From: Nansenia antarctica
Lineage: Eukaryota; Chordata; Actinopteri; Argentiniformes; Microstomatidae
Length of the DNA stretch: 64,000 nucleotides
NCBI GenBank assembly: GCA_963989245.1
Contig: OZ022351.1
Location: forward strand, 12,766,843 to 12,830,842
Reading direction: 5' to 3'
In this document: in pieces, positions 1 to 12,340 of the stretch
Layout of the letters: each line of letters begins with the position of its first letter
How positions within the stretch are numbered: position 1 is the first letter of the stretch
Made by a program: the position numbers and the translations under genes
The notes under the pieces: model-generated
Database searches by the model: none
Told to the model about the DNA's origin: nothing
What the model saw: the letters and a program-made list of their open reading frames with translations, nothing else

Positions 1-185
1 GGTTGAAATAAAGCCATGCTGCAATAAACCATTCATTCATGTATTATTACACATTTATCACTAGTACAATATATAATAAAACGAAAATACATTGGTTTTG
101 AACGAAATCGACAAATTTAGAACATAAAAGCATAAAAACACATCAATAACATAAAAGCATGTCTATAAATGCTTCTTTTTTTTTT
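1..185. repeat. Flanking direct repeat, copy 1
   Basis: This AT-rich stretch is repeated in the same orientation at 18222-18400 with only scattered differences. It contains AATAAA-like motifs and no reading frame. In both places an antisense V-SINE-like element follows directly, so the block and the SINE appear to have been copied together. What precedes it lies outside the window. Confidence 0.85.
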
Positions 186-187
186 TT

Positions 188-310
188 GCCATTTAGCAGA
201 CTTCGTAAGTGCCTTACTCAAGGGCACACTAGTAGTGGTGTGTGGTTTCAGGCGGGATTTGAACTCACAACCTTCCGATCACAAGTCCATCTCACTATCC
301 ACTGCGCCAG
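188..310 (-). mobile_element. V-SINE-like tRNA-derived SINE, internally deleted
   Basis: Read on the minus strand this gives a tRNA-like head (box B-type GAGTTCAAATCCCGCC) followed by the 'gtgcccttgagtaaggcact' body and the 'tctgctaaatggc' end seen in fish V-SINEs. The middle, present in the copies at 8387-8565 and 18432-18546, is largely missing. The family name is from memory. Confidence 0.75.
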
Positions 311-763
311 GCGAGGGGAACGATAGTCTGTTAAGGGTGGGGAAGAAAGTGCAAGAGGGGGAAGAAGGGGAAAGAAGAAAAGGGAAGAAAAAGAGAGGAA
401 AAAGGGAGAAAAAGAGGGAAAAGGAAGAGAGAGAAATTGAGGCTTCTTTTCCATTATCTACATGTTTAATAGTCTCAATGTATTATACACAATTAATGCA
501 CAATAGAAAAGGTCGCCTTTGCCATTTTTGTATGGGGGGAAGAATGGATCCGAAGGTCACCGGTTCAAATCCCGCCAGAAACAAGAAAAACAAAAAGTGT
601 CTCCAAAAGTGTTGTTTTGTGTAAATTCAAGATCCTGTGAGCCAAAATCTTGTTTTTTGTTAGTTATAAAATTATCAGACCTGTTTCTTTCTCTTGTGGA
701 CTGGGCATAACTAGCAATGTGTCTGATTGATGTCAGAAATGTCAGATAAAATATTTAAATGTG
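311..763. other. Intergenic, purine-rich tract and stray box B
   Basis: A purine-rich low-complexity tract occupies about 340-440. A box B-like GGTTCAAATCCCGCC lies at about 561-575 on the plus strand, probably the head of a degraded SINE. I see no gene; the open frames here are low-complexity. Confidence 0.5.
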
Positions 764-963
764 AAAGATGTTTATTTTATTTAAATAATCACAAAAAACA
801 TACTCACACACAAATAAATAACTATTTACAGAGAAGTGATAAGATTTATATATGAAATAGAACTTTTAATTAAATATTAACAAATAAACACACATTCACA
901 CACAAATAAACAAGTTAACCTGAGGTACTATTTACTACTAACTATTTACAGAGAAGAAAAGAG

Positions 964-3225
964 CTACTCTTCCATCTTATTCTCTCTCATCTGCTTGATC
1001 CACTGGTCCTTCGTCAGAGACTCAGTCATAGGACAATATGGGTGTCCCTTATAATGGCTGTGGCCAGTCATTGCCTTGGGCTGCCCACACTTCTTGCAGC
1101 AGTTAGGCTTTCCACTCCGTTTGCGGACGTTCGGGGCAGCCAGATGAGGGGCAGGTGGAGCAAACAGGGTTTGGAGAATGACAGGAGGAGGGAGAGCAAA
1201 CACAAGGGGGGAAGGGGTGGGGTTGGAGGGAAAGTAAAAAGTGGACTGGTGAATGGTGGGTTTATATTCCCAAACACCTGGGGCATACTTCTAGTGTGGT
1301 GAGGAAACAGCTGCCTCTTGGCTGCCAGCCTGGGTCTCACTGTGGGTGCGGGTGGTGCTGCAGTGGCTGTAGCTGTGGCCTTCCTCTTTCTATGAGCCTT
1401 CCCTGCTGTGCTCTGTGGCAGGTGGTAGGAGTGTTGAACTCCAGGCAGTTGAGGGGCAACGGCAAGGCGAACCTTGCCTGGAGGAAGGGACTCAGCAGCC
1501 ACAGAAAGGCGAGGAGGCAGATCAATGCCCTGCTGCAGCAAGGATAAATCCTGCCTGGCCACCCTCTTGTTGTGCCACTGGATGAGGGTGGTCTGGTTGA
1601 CATGCACCAGCTGCAACGTGGTGTCTTGTAAGAGGGCCCCGTTGGCCAGAATCAGTTGCCGAATAGTGTTATAGTCACGCAAGATGAGAGTCCATCTTGT
1701 CAGGGTCACACCGTCCTTCTTTTTTGGTGACCTGTGAATCTGGCAGAGCCTGACAAAGATGGACTCTATCAGTCGGCAGCAGTCTGGCCACTGCGCAGGA
1801 GAGCCGCTTGAAGAAACCACACAGTGTCTTGTGCTCTCCACCCCAGGGGTGAAGTCCGCCTTCTTTTTGGGGGACCTGAACCTCCCCGTCTTCAGCCTGT
1901 CCTGGTGCCGGGCAGAAAATACTACCCGCCTCTTGTCGTATTCCGGCAGGGCCTGCCACAAGCCGAGGATGGTGCTGACAGCCTGGTTACTGAGGACTAG
2001 GCTGGTCTGGGTCCTCAGGCCCACCAGATACTGTGCCATGCTGTCCACGTGGTCCATTCCCCCCACGTTGTTCTCATCCACTGCCTGAAAAATAATACCA
2101 ATAACATGAGTTAGACACACATAGGAGATTAACAGAAACATTTTTGGAGAACAGTGGATTTACAGGGAGAAAGAGAATGAGAAAGAAAAAAAAGAAGAAT
2201 TACTTACCTACTGCTCTGCAGGCAACTGTGGGGTGGGGGTGGTGAGAGCAGAGGACTGGGTATGTGGTGGAGCATACTGGAGACCACTGGTGGAGGCTTG
2301 GGCAGCTGATGGAGGTCGAGGTGGAGCAGGGGACCAGGCACCACATTCAGAGAGCAGGGTGGGCGGTGGAGTAAAAAGGGCACCACTGGCAGAGGACTGG
2401 GTAGGTGGTGGAGCATGCTGGAGGCCACTGGAGGAGGCTTGGGCAGCTGATGGAGGTGGAGGTGGAGCAGATTCAGATGATTCAGAAAGCAGGATGGGCG
2501 GTGGGGTGAAGAGGGCACCACTGGCGGTGAGGTCGTCAAGGCTAGCCACTGTGGGGTCAATGGCATCCCCTTGGAAGCCTTCATCCTCCAGTTCCTCTTC
2601 TATGGCCAGGTCCTCCAGCAGCTGGTCTGTCTCATCTGCCTCAGGGTCTATGTCCTGCATGGCTTGCCCTGTCTGCCTGTATAAGTAGTCCATGCCAATA
2701 AGCTCTCCTGTTAACGAACATGTTATGAACTGTTATGAACATACAAAGAAGCACAGATATGTACAGTTCAAAATACAATGCACCAGTATTGTGAGTTCTA
2801 AGTAAATATATGTATTTCTAAATAATGAAATTTACCAGTGTACTGTGCGGGGGGACGGAAGGAGGGGGCGTACTTCCGAACAAACACCTTTGTGCTGTGT
2901 GTGTTTACACAATGCACCAGCTTTCCAGAGTAGCTGAGGAGAGCTGACGGCTTCTCTGTCACAGCTGCAGCAGCCCGGTCCTGATTCCACCTGTTCAGGC
3001 CTTCCAGCAAGTACAGCTGGAAGTTGAGGCTGTTGGCCTGGGTCCCTGAAAATAAAAGAGAATGCATGAATGAATTATAGCATAAACTTATTATTTTAAT
3101 TTGCACACAGTCTCTTCAAAAGCACTAATAAAGGAGCAATCAATATGAACATTTCAAAATAACAATGATGTAATTGAACTCACCTGGAATGAACCTGTTC
3201 AGGTGGAGGTGGAAGGACTCCAGGG
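964..3225 (-). pseudogene. Copy A of the RNase H-like/zinc protein family, 5'-truncated
   Basis: Four exon pieces on the minus strand match the last four exons of copy B in order and splice phase. About 3184-3225 keeps LESFHLHLNRFIPG and its donor. 2836-3045 keeps the LLEGLxRWNxDR helix (phase 1 to 1; 210 nt against 213 in copy B). 2208-2707 keeps GxLxGxxYLYxQTG plus an acidic, proline-rich tail. 964-2084 is the last exon, ending in a CKKCGQPK...HYKGHPYCP zinc-type module. Nothing upstream of 3225 matches the rest of the protein, so the N-terminus, zinc segment and most of the catalytic core are missing. An in-frame TAG sits directly on the donor at 2208-2210, and the C-run near 1206-1212 shifts the frame before the zinc module. 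AATAAA-type signals lie near 770-785. I take it as a dead fragment, and the homology to copies B and C is secure. Confidence 0.8.
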
Positions 3226-4307
3226 CAAAAATAACACAGTTAAACATGAAAATACCTAACAACTAAAGATTTGAAAAAATGACTAGAACAATGTGATTCC
3301 ATATGATTCAATAACTATATCTCTCTTCATCTGCAGTATAAAATATCGATGCGTGTTGTACATTGTTAAGTCGAGTAGGCCTACTGTAACTGCCACACAC
3401 GGGGGTTGCTAAGTAACGGCTCTTTCCCAGACAGATCACTGGTCTTAGGTTCTCAGGTATGGAGATAGGAGGAGAGGAGAGCCTGTGGGGCTGGTTTAAC
3501 TGCTGAAAACAGTCTACATGACTGTTGTACAGGGTAAAACTGCAGAATAATGAGGATATGTGAGAGACACGTATAGAAAACGATCAATGAATATGGAAGG
3601 GACAACCCATCAATTCCACAATATAAAAAGTAACCGAAGAGAAAAATATATATAACAACCAATAAAATTCACGTACTTATATATGCTTATGAAAATATCA
3701 TGATTTGACTTTAAAACAGTGTTTCATTATGTTATACAACAGCCTAGAGTTATATGTATCCATTATATCTATTGTTTACATTCTATCATTGAGACCTTTC
3801 TCACATCTTCCATGTGATGTTCAGGCAAACACATACTATAGTAGCAAAACACCAAACCTCGTCCCTTTTTTTTAAAACAGAGAATTACAATTAAGCGAAA
3901 AATTCCCAATTATCAGCCTTAATGTTGTGCCAATAGAGGACAAGAACACCAAATTGTAAAAAGAAATTATAAACTGAGCTCACGTTTGACGGTTAATGAA
4001 TGAATTAATTAATGGACTTTATTGAATGGGATAATACTCCAAAGCCTAAGCAAGGACAGCATTTCACTTCAATCACAAAAGTCTCTACGTCACCAAAACA
4101 AAAGCAAGCTTGTGTTAGTCATTTACTTATATATCTTCATTAGATTGCAATTGTTTTCCCGAAAAACTGCCATTAGAAAAGGGACAAATTGTGATATGTT
4201 GGTGTTGGTCACCTAGCCAAAAAGGCAAAACTGATATAATTTATAAGTAACTTGTCTTTCTGATGTGTCATATTCAGATTATATGCATGTAGTGATGAGT
4301 CTGAGAC
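3226..4307. other. Intergenic, nothing recognised
   Basis: AT-rich sequence without a coding frame, repeat array or element ends that I can identify. Confidence 0.4.
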
Positions 4308-4826
4308 CAGTGGCGGCTGGTGCCAAAAATTTTGGGTGGGGCACAGCAGTGTGGCGGGGGGGTCCTCTTTCGCGCGCGCAGCGCGCGCGAATTTTTTCCG
4401 CGTGCACGATTTTTTTCCGCGTGCACGCGCATAAAACACGCACTGGCATTACAACCACTGTATAATTTCAACTTTCACCCTTAAAATGACCGTGTGGGCC
4501 ATGGAGAAGTTACCCTGTCAACTACAGACACTGAGGTGGAAGAGTGACCGGTCTATGGACGTCGGTACGGTCCAATACCCAGTGTCAGACAAGGAGGAAG
4601 TCTAGTCAACAAGGCTAGTACAGGCCTCACAGCTACACTCAGGTTAATAAAGGTAGCAGATGAATATGTGTACTATGTGTCTGTGTGACATGGCTACATC
4701 AATGAGCAGAGATGAATGCTGCAGTCAGTAGTACAGTAACTATCTATTTCATAGACACATGATGGATGATGATGGAGAGTGATGGTGGTCAACACATCAC
4801 AGCAGGTCAACACATTCAATGATGTA

Positions 4827-4920
4827 TCACAACCAGACCATGTCAGAAACACAACCAGACCATGTCAGAAACACAACCAGACCATGTCAGAAACACAACC
4901 AGACCATGTCAGAAACACAA
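4827..4920. repeat. 22-bp minisatellite, four copies
   Basis: The unit CACAACCAGACCATGTCAGA plus two bases is repeated about four times without visible divergence, inside the hAT element. Confidence 0.85.
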
Positions 4921-5243
4921 CAATGCATCAGCTGAGTTAAAGAAAACCAACTCTTACCTTTGATGACAGAACATGAGCCGTGTTTACCCGTACCTCCGCC
5001 TTGCCCCGCGCATATTGCTATGAATAATTCGAAGATATGTGCTTGCACGTTAGGTGCAAGGCTGCTTGGTTAACCCATTAGCGGGAACATTATTAGTTGC
5101 ACAAAATAGGCTGATTTAATTGACCATGAACATCAGAGACAGACATTACGAATCTTCATTTAAAATACTCCGGAAGCCCGAAGTCCGGAAAACCGGAAGT
5201 CGGGAGTCCTCAGCATAATGCATTGTCTGCAATACAACCGGAG

Positions 5244-5287
5244 ATTTCTTGGCCAGGGCGCACATTTGTGCGCCCTGGCCAAGAAAT
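5244..5287. repeat. Perfect 21-bp palindrome with 2-bp loop
   Basis: Two perfectly complementary 21-base arms, GC-rich at the centre (GGCCAGGGCGCACA), are separated by TT. It lies inside the hAT element and could form a strong hairpin or cruciform. Confidence 0.9.
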
Positions 5288-5618
5288 AGAGACAGCCAAT
5301 TGGAGCGCTGCTACAGCTCACGTGTAAGCCAAAAGTATTCGTCCTGGCATAGACTTGCATTGACACGGCGCCCCGCGTTCTCTCCCTATGTATTTTAACA
5401 GTGAGTTTTACACACACACGCACACACACGCAGATAAAAATGTTTATTGTATTGGAGGATTTTTAATGAATGCTGATAGGCGCCGACAGAATATCAGCCG
5501 CATTTTGTGAATAAACAATGTTTATTTAAAAAAAAAACTTTTACAAATCGCAACCCGGAAGTGAAGGTGGGGGCGGCGCCCCAGCGCCCTCTATCGGCCA
5601 GCCGCCAATGTCTGAGAC

Positions 5619-6390
5619 ACTTTACTGTGTATCCAATCCATGATACTGAGCATTAAGGAGAAACGCAGAGCTACTACTGTTTATCACTTGATTTACTTAA
5701 AAACTGTAATTAAACATCCGTTGTCCACTAGATAGCGCCATAGTCACGTTATCGGTGCTACTCGTATATACTGTATCTCATAATCGGTAAACTTCACATA
5801 TTGTCAATAGCTCTGGCATGTATTACCATGGCATTCAAACTTAAAACATGTTCAAAACTTGGAAATCATTGAAATTTAATTAAAAAATAATAATAAAAAA
5901 GAACATGCCTTAGTTATAAATGTGTTGTGATGAGACTGAGAAAATAGAGAGCAAATCGAACAATGATATTGTCAAGATCGTTTTTTTAAAAGTTTTTTAA
6001 AAAGTTTCTTCATGGTGGTTGAGGGGTTGGTTCATGGTGAAGTTTCATATTATTGTCATCTTACCAATGTTTCATTTTGGTCTGTTGTAAAGATTAAACA
6101 GGCCAAAGAAAGTCCTCCGTTCTCCGTTTGTCGTCTCCAAGGTCTCCAAGGCCTTTCCGGAGGGGGAGGAGTCAAAATATCTGATCACCTGTATGGCCTC
6201 GGCTGGGCCCTGGGTCATTCATTCGTATCATTCATTCGTATCATTCATTCGCTGGATCTCATCATTTTCATCATTTATTACGTAAGTTATGCATTTTTTT
6301 CTTCATACAAGCAAATAGAATAGCAGTATTGAAACAACTTAATGTTCTGTAAAGTTTAAAACTAATCGTATGTGTTTTTATATGGAGTTC
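5619..6390. other. Intergenic
   Basis: No gene seen. A 13-base motif (ATTCATTCGTATC) repeats about three times near 6217-6252. Confidence 0.4.
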
Positions 6391-6598
6391 GCCTAGATCA
6401 GTGGTTCCCAACCACTGTGCCGCGGCACACTAGTGTGCCGTGAGAGATCATCAGATGTGCCGTGGGAAATTATCAAATTCCACTTACCGTATTGACCCGA
6501 ATATAAAACGGGGGTTTTCCCCTGGAAAAAAGTCTGGAAAAGTTGCGTCTTATATTCGCACCCTAGACTTTTACACGTCAATATTAATTCACAACAAC

Positions 6599-6725
6599 GT
6601 ATGTGGAGACACACTCACACACACCCGCGGAGACACACTCACACACACCCGCGGAGACACACACACCCGCGGAGAGACACCGCAGAGACACACTCACACA
6701 CACACCCGCGGAGACACACTCGGAC
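6599..6725 (+). repeat. CACACCCGCGGAGACACACT minisatellite
   Basis: An irregular tandem repeat of a roughly 20-28 base unit lies near the 5' end of the outer hAT element. Translated frames here are repeat artefacts. Confidence 0.8.
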
Positions 6726-7299
6726 CAGCTCGAAAAAAGTGTCTCAAGTGGTTGGTCAAGTTAACAAACAACAGAGGAGGAGTTACGATGCCAATGTTAA
6801 GACCATGGATGAATGAATCAATGAAGCAGAGGCATCAAACAACTGTCGAGGAGCCAAGAAATATGATATTACAGAGTGTAATGTTAGAAGTTGACGAGCC
6901 CAAAAAGATCGGCATAAGAATGGTAACAGTCAGAGAAAAGCGTATCGCCGTCCGCAAAGCGGCCTCTTCCAGGTGATTGACAGGAGGGTGTGTGAATAAG
7001 TGACTGAAAAACCTAACGATTGTATGCCCATACCCCAAGATGATAAAAATAACCTACATTGTTTCGTTCATTCATTAAGACGATTGCCAGACGCATTGCT
7101 GACATGTCTGCAGACATCAAAAATTTTGTTTTGGAGAAGATACGTGGCAGTGGGCAGTTTGCTTTGCAACTTGAGTCTTGGCTCAACTCTTGGCCAATGC
7201 ACGCTTTGTGGATGGAGACACAATCACAGAACATTTCTTTTTTGCAAGACATTGCATAAAAAAACAACAGGGGAGGAAATATTTCAGATCACATCAGAG

Positions 7300-9357
7300 C
7301 AGGGGCGCCGCTAGGGGGTGGTAAGTTAGGACGATTCTAAGGGCCCAGCACTGACAGGGGCCCATGAGAATCTTTTTATTTATTTTTTATATATATTATA
7401 TTTATAAATAATATTATTATTATTATTATCATAAGGACGTTAATGTAGCCGAATTCAAATTATAATTCTATGTATTAAAAAAAGTCACAAAAGAAACAAA
7501 CTGGAGTTTTGTTTCTCTATGTTTAACAAAATTAAGCCTTATTATTTACCCCTCTATTTATTCACTGCATGGTTCAGTCCACCGTGCGCGAGCTGCTAGA
7601 CTAGAGGAACGTTACCGCACATATTCTGACAAGGTTTCCATGACCAACATGTCCTGTATGTGTGTGGGACAGATGGAGGAAATGCATCAAATGTACGTGT
7701 GCGTGCGTAGACGACGTCGTGAAAGGCAAAGCCAAAGTCAGGGTCACAAAAGAGAAAAGTAAAAAAAATCACTAAAAACAGTGGTTTAGTGATCTAATCA
7801 CTGCGTGGATGATCTAGTTAGCTCGCTATAGCTAATTAACATTAACTTCAAGTATAGTTAACTTACAGTGCACTGTCAGTATAATTTCAGTTAAATGTAT
7901 GAGATGAGGGCAATTTTGGTCCAAATATAGGTTATTAGAGCTCAGTGAATTTGTATCCAGCAGCTATGCACTCTTGCTATAGCTAGCTAGCTAACTAGTA
8001 TAATGTTACATGCTAATGATGTCATGCACAGATGCACCTCCCAGTTGAAGGAGAAGGGGGTGAGCAGTAGGAGTTTGGGGTTAACAAACAGATTTTGAAT
8101 ATTTTAATGTATGCTGCATTACCATGCAAGCATTGAATACAACTTTAGCTAATATTCATATTTAGTTAATAGTTCTTCCAGTAATTGCAATAACATTGAC
8201 CACTGGCATCTTAATAATATTGTTAGCTAGCTAGATAACATTTAAGTTAGCTAATCTGGTGTAATGTATGTATTATTATGTTAATACTATTATAGGACAT
8301 ATTATGAATTATGTACCTATGGATACTCCATGCCAGGGCCCTCTTCAAGCAAGGCAGCCAGAGAGGAGAGCAGAGGTGGGGGGGTAGTGGTGGTCTAGTG
8401 GATAGTGAGTTGGACTTGTGATCGGAAGGTTGCGAGTTCAAATCCCGCCTGAAACCACACCACTACTAGTGTGCCCTTGAGTAAGGCACTTAGCCTTCAG
8501 TTACTCCAGGGGGAATGTCCCTGTAATTCGTAATTGTTTGGATTAAAAGCGTCTGCTAAATGGCAAAATTAATTAAAATTTAAAAAATTAAGAGGTAAAG
8601 AGGCAGAAGAAGAAGAGCAAGAAGTAACAAAGGACAATGACAGCAGCACAGCAAGTTGGCTTCATCACTAGATTTCAAGGATCTTATTAAAGATTTTGCT
8701 ACTAAGAAGGCCCAGCGTTTAGCTTTGATTTGATTTGATCTCTTTACTCCTATCTTGAATCGTTGTGCATTAGGCTAGATATAGTTTTTAGCTCTCCAGG
8801 TATACTATTCCACAGTACTGCCACAGTGTAAAAATAAAAATCTTCCCATTTCACTATTCAATTTCGCTGGCACCATGTCTGTGTTGCTCCCTCTTGTATA
8901 AGACACGTTTGTCTTTGTGTGAAACAAGCAATGCTGAGTCAGTAAATATCTCTGCTGTAATTCTTCATTGATCTAATCCTGACAGTATTATGGCCAACTG
9001 ATCTTTACAAGATCTACATTTATTTAGACACAATACCACCCCATTAAAATTATATGTTTTACTTTTTGTGTGATTTATACTTTTATAATTGGGTTCCAAT
9101 CTTCATTTAATTATACTTTTGTCCTTGTGTTGTTCAAGTCTTAATTTAATAAGTTAAAGAATGTTGAGATTTCTTTGCTGAATTGTTGATTCCTGTATTA
9201 ACTGTAATTTTAAATTACATTTACAAAAGATGTCCATCATTGGATTTCTTACAGTGCATCAATAGTTCAACTGGGTTTAGGTTGATGGGTGGTTTAGGTG
9301 GGGGGGGCCCAAAATGACATTCTGTCATCGGGCCCAGAATCTCTAGCGGCGCCCCTG
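7300..9357. mobile_element. Nested hAT element 1
   Basis: TIRs are CAGGGGCGCCGCTAG on both sides, with a perfect 8-bp duplication CATCAGAG (7292-7299 and 9358-9365) lying inside the older transposase. No transposase of its own was recognised. It carries a V-SINE-like insertion at 8387-8565. Confidence 0.93.
8387..8565 (+). mobile_element. V-SINE-like SINE, near full length
   Basis: A tRNA-like head (TGGTCTAGTGGATAGTGAG box A region; GCGAGTTCAAATCCCG box B) is followed by the conserved body with 'gtgcccttgagtaaggcact' and the end 'gcgtctgctaaatggc'. It is the best-preserved of the three copies in the window and sits inside nested hAT element 1. Confidence 0.85.
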
Positions 9358-9800
9358 CATCAGAGTATGTCGAACAAGGAGGACTTCAGTGGGACAGCTG
9401 CGTAAGTGTCTGCACCAGGGGCGGATTTAGGATCGTAGGAGATCCGGGGCTTAGCCCAGAGGGAGAATGTGATGTACGGAAAATGTTGCCTTCAACCTTC
9501 AACTTACCACCACCTTAAAGCGGACAAAAGGCACTGGAGAACACATATACATTCACACCCTTTAATGAAGCAAACTAATTGTGGTGGTTCTGGGCACAGA
9601 GGGAGGTCAGCACACGTAGCTCCCCCTGTCAGTCAGTCACCATCATTTATATTTGTATAGAATTACATAATTGATGGGCTGAGGCTAGTTATGTTACAGT
9701 ATGTATATCAGGGCAGACTCTGTGCCCACCACTTATATTGTATTTAGAGTCTTGTCCTGTGTTATATGACGATATATTACATGTATTGTTGGCCTGTGTA

Positions 9801-10929
9801 TTCATAGCTTTCAGTCACGTGGTTTCTTCCCTAGCAACCACCAACCTGACGGGCAAAAAGTATCATAGCAACATCGCTCAACATGGCTGCCTACTATTTA
9901 GACCACCTCACCCATGAAGAACTATCAAGATACACGACGGTGATAGGAGTGGAGGATTGACACCATTCAAATAGTGTTGGATTCCCTGTCTTCTACTCTA
10001 TCCGGACACGTTGGAATTATTATCATAACCCCCGGAGAATCAAAGTTATTGACCTGCAAAGGGTGCCTCCTTGACCGGCTTTTCACGTGAATAACACCGG
10101 TTATGGAGGTGGTACAAACATAAGACTATTATTGCTAAATTCACCATCAGTATACGGTCATTTTGAGCCCTTAACCACCGCGCTGACACCCCGAGAAGAT
10201 ATACTTTTAATATGAAACTCGATCAACCGGGCGTTCACCGGCTGCTGGACGAAACTCCCAACTCCCGCTGTCAGCGAGGCGAGGGAATATTTATATCCGG
10301 GAATTCGCTCCTTGCTGTGTCCACGGTGATAGGAGTGGAGGATCGACTCCATTCAAATAGTGTTGGATTCCCTGTCTTCTACTCTATCCGGACACGTTGG
10401 AATTATTTTCCTAACCCCCGGAGAATCAAAGTTATTGACCTGCAAAGGGTGCCTCCTTGACCGGCTTTTCCCGTGAATAACACCGGTTATGGAGGTGGTA
10501 CAAACATAAAACTTTTATTGCTAAATTCACCATCAGTATACGGTCATTTTGAGCCCTTAACCACCGCGCTGACACCCCGAGAAGATATACTTTTAATATG
10601 AAACTCGATCAACCGGGCGTTCACCGGCTACTGGACGAAACTCCCAACTCCCGCTGTCAGCGAGGCGAGGGAATATTTATATCCGGGAATTTGCTCCTTG
10701 CTGTGTCCACGGTGATAGGAGTCGAGGATCGACTCCATTCAAATAGTGTTGGATTCCCTGTCTTCTACTCTATCCGGACACGTTGGAATTATTTTCCTAA
10801 CCCACGGGAAATCAAAGTTATTAACCCGCAAAAAGTGGGTTTTGCCCGTGGGTTTTGCCCGCAAAAAGTGCCTTTTGCCCGTCAGGTGGGCGTTTCCACT
10901 ATGCTGTGACGTCACATGAAAGCTATGAA
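9801..10929 (+). mobile_element. TIR element nested inside nested hAT 2
   Basis: Inverted ends share TTCATAGCTTTCA, and an inner block ACCTGACGGGCAAAA also occurs inverted at both sides. A short frame near 9882-9940 (MAAYYLDHLTHEELSRY) looks like the N-terminus of a transposon-encoded protein common in fish, but nothing follows. The interior is tandemly repeated. Confidence 0.75.
9939..10830 (+). repeat. 386-bp direct repeat, about 2.3 copies
   Basis: Units begin at 9939, 10325 and 10711 (period exactly 386), starting with GGTGATAGGAGT. Related sequence occurs inverted at about 19440-19990 inside a different element. Confidence 0.9.
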
Positions 10930-12340
10930 TAGTACTGTGAAATCAAATCCCCCCTGGGACATTAAACAAACTTAGTTAGTTAGCGTTACATCTTAGGATA
11001 GATTTGAGTCATGTTCTGTATACATACATACTACCATAAGGGCATACTTAATGTGGTTACTCCATGTTTACTAGCTGTAACATTAACGTTACATCATTCT
11101 TTTTCACTTGTTACTCAGTCAACCAGAGTGCAGATATCAAAGACTATCAGCCTGTTATTCACTTTATTTGTATAAGTATTATCCTTTGTTTGATTTCTTA
11201 CCATGTACCGTAACAGTACCTTGCTATGTTTCATTTTCATTATAACATAACGTTATGTTATGATAGCCAGCTAGCATCAGCAAACCGGAAAAGTAGTGTC
11301 AGTGAGTCAGTCACCTTTCTAATAAGATTCACAAACCTGAAACATCATCTATGTCATCACTGCTGGTGATGTCATTCTTGCTGCTGATACTGCTGCTGCA
11401 ACAGTTCTTGGCGCTTGTTTTGTTGAAAACAACTTTGGGATATCCATCCTTACAATTTTGTCAGGCACTGATTGAGATCACTTCTTCTTCAGGGCAGGGC
11501 AGGCTACGCAGTACGCAGGCTAATGTCGCGCAGCTGCTGCCTCTCTGTTGGACTCCGGTACTGCACGTTACTCAAGATTTTTTATTTTTTTTATTTTTTT
11601 TAAGTAAAACATTCGGGGCTTTTCAGAAAACATCCGGGGCTTGAGCCCCAGTAGTCACCCCCTAGCGCCGCCCCTGGTCTGCACTGATGGAGATATCTGA
11701 TGTGTTGAATGCTGTTGTTCGTATGGTAAACTTAGTAAAAACAAGACCTCTGAAAAGCCGCTTATATGCAGCATTATGTGAAGAGACGGGAGCCCAGCAT
11801 AATACGTTATTGCTCCATACGCCGATGATTGTCCCGCGGAAAAGTGCCGCCCGCGTGTTTGAGTCACGGGAGGAGCTGAACACCGTTTTAACTGATGAGA
11901 AGTGTGATGACGCAAAGCTGCTTGCAAGTGACAAATTGTGCGCAAGGCTCGCATACATGGCCAACATACAGGGCCAGGCTTCGCACTGAGTGAGTATAAC
12001 GACAAGTTCATATAATGTTACGTATATGATAGGCTACTATGTATCATTTTGTAACATTTGGGATGGCGGTGTGCCGTGGGATTTTTTCAAGGTAAGAAAT
12101 GTGCCGTGGCACAAAAAAGGTTGAAAAACACTGGCCTAGATAATATGACCGTGTACACGTGTACACGTAATTGTCAGTTTTAACCGTTAATATAAGCCTA
12201 GTTATTTCGTAATTGGTTTAGTTTAACTTCGGTTTGAATATTGGAAACAAATTCCAAGTATAAATATGTTAACTTTGTGTATGAAATGCAACGTGTGGTT
12301 AATGGATGGGAGCAGGGCAATAGGTCAGCTATTGTGTAAC

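Larger units (their letters stand above)
4308..5610. mobile_element. Non-autonomous hAT element
   Basis: The ends are inverted (CAGTGGCGGCTGG at the left; CCAGCCGCCAATG at the right) and flanked by a perfect 8-bp target duplication, TCTGAGAC (4300-4307 and 5611-5618). An 8-bp duplication with CAGTGGCG-type ends is typical of hAT transposons. No transposase is present. The interior carries a short minisatellite and a strong palindrome, listed separately. Confidence 0.9.
9416..11676. mobile_element. Nested hAT element 2
   Basis: Ends are CAGGGGCGGATTTAGG and (inverted) CAGGGGCGGCGCTAGGG, with a perfect 8-bp duplication GTCTGCAC (9408-9415 and 11677-11684). It lies only 58 bp from the end of nested element 1 in the same old transposase. 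It contains a further TIR element at 9801-10929. No transposase seen. Confidence 0.92.
6744..11989 (+). pseudogene. hAT transposase relic, ZBED5/FAM200-like
   Basis: Discontinuous plus-strand segments resemble the transposase domesticated in vertebrates as ZBED5/FAM200. About 6744-6820 matches the N-terminus (RRSYDANVKTMDE). About 7080-7299 holds RRIADMSADIKNFVLEKI and, in another frame, FFCKTLHKKTTGEEIFQITS. 9366-9407 resumes with YVEQGGLQWDSC. 11677-11989 gives the block with DVLNAVVRMVNLVKTRPLKS and a stop after QGQASH. Frameshifts occur around 7160-7200, and two transposon insertions interrupt it. It cannot encode a protein. Assignment is from memory of the family. Confidence 0.75.
6399..12133 (+). 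mobile_element. hAT element (ZBED5/FAM200-type) with two nested hAT insertions
   Basis: The outer ends read CAGTGGTTCCCAACC and GGTTGAAAAACACTG, flanked by a perfect 8-bp duplication GCCTAGAT (6391-6398 and 12134-12141). The interior contains fragments of a hAT transposase on the plus strand and two complete younger hAT insertions (7300-9357 and 9416-11676). Removing those two and one copy of each target duplication would leave roughly 1.4 kb of the original element. The 'GTGCCGTGG' motif recurs near both ends. Confidence 0.92.

Noticed and set aside
169..624. 151-codon plus-strand frame near the window start
   Set aside because: Crosses an antisense SINE and a purine-rich tract; lysine/glutamate low complexity only.
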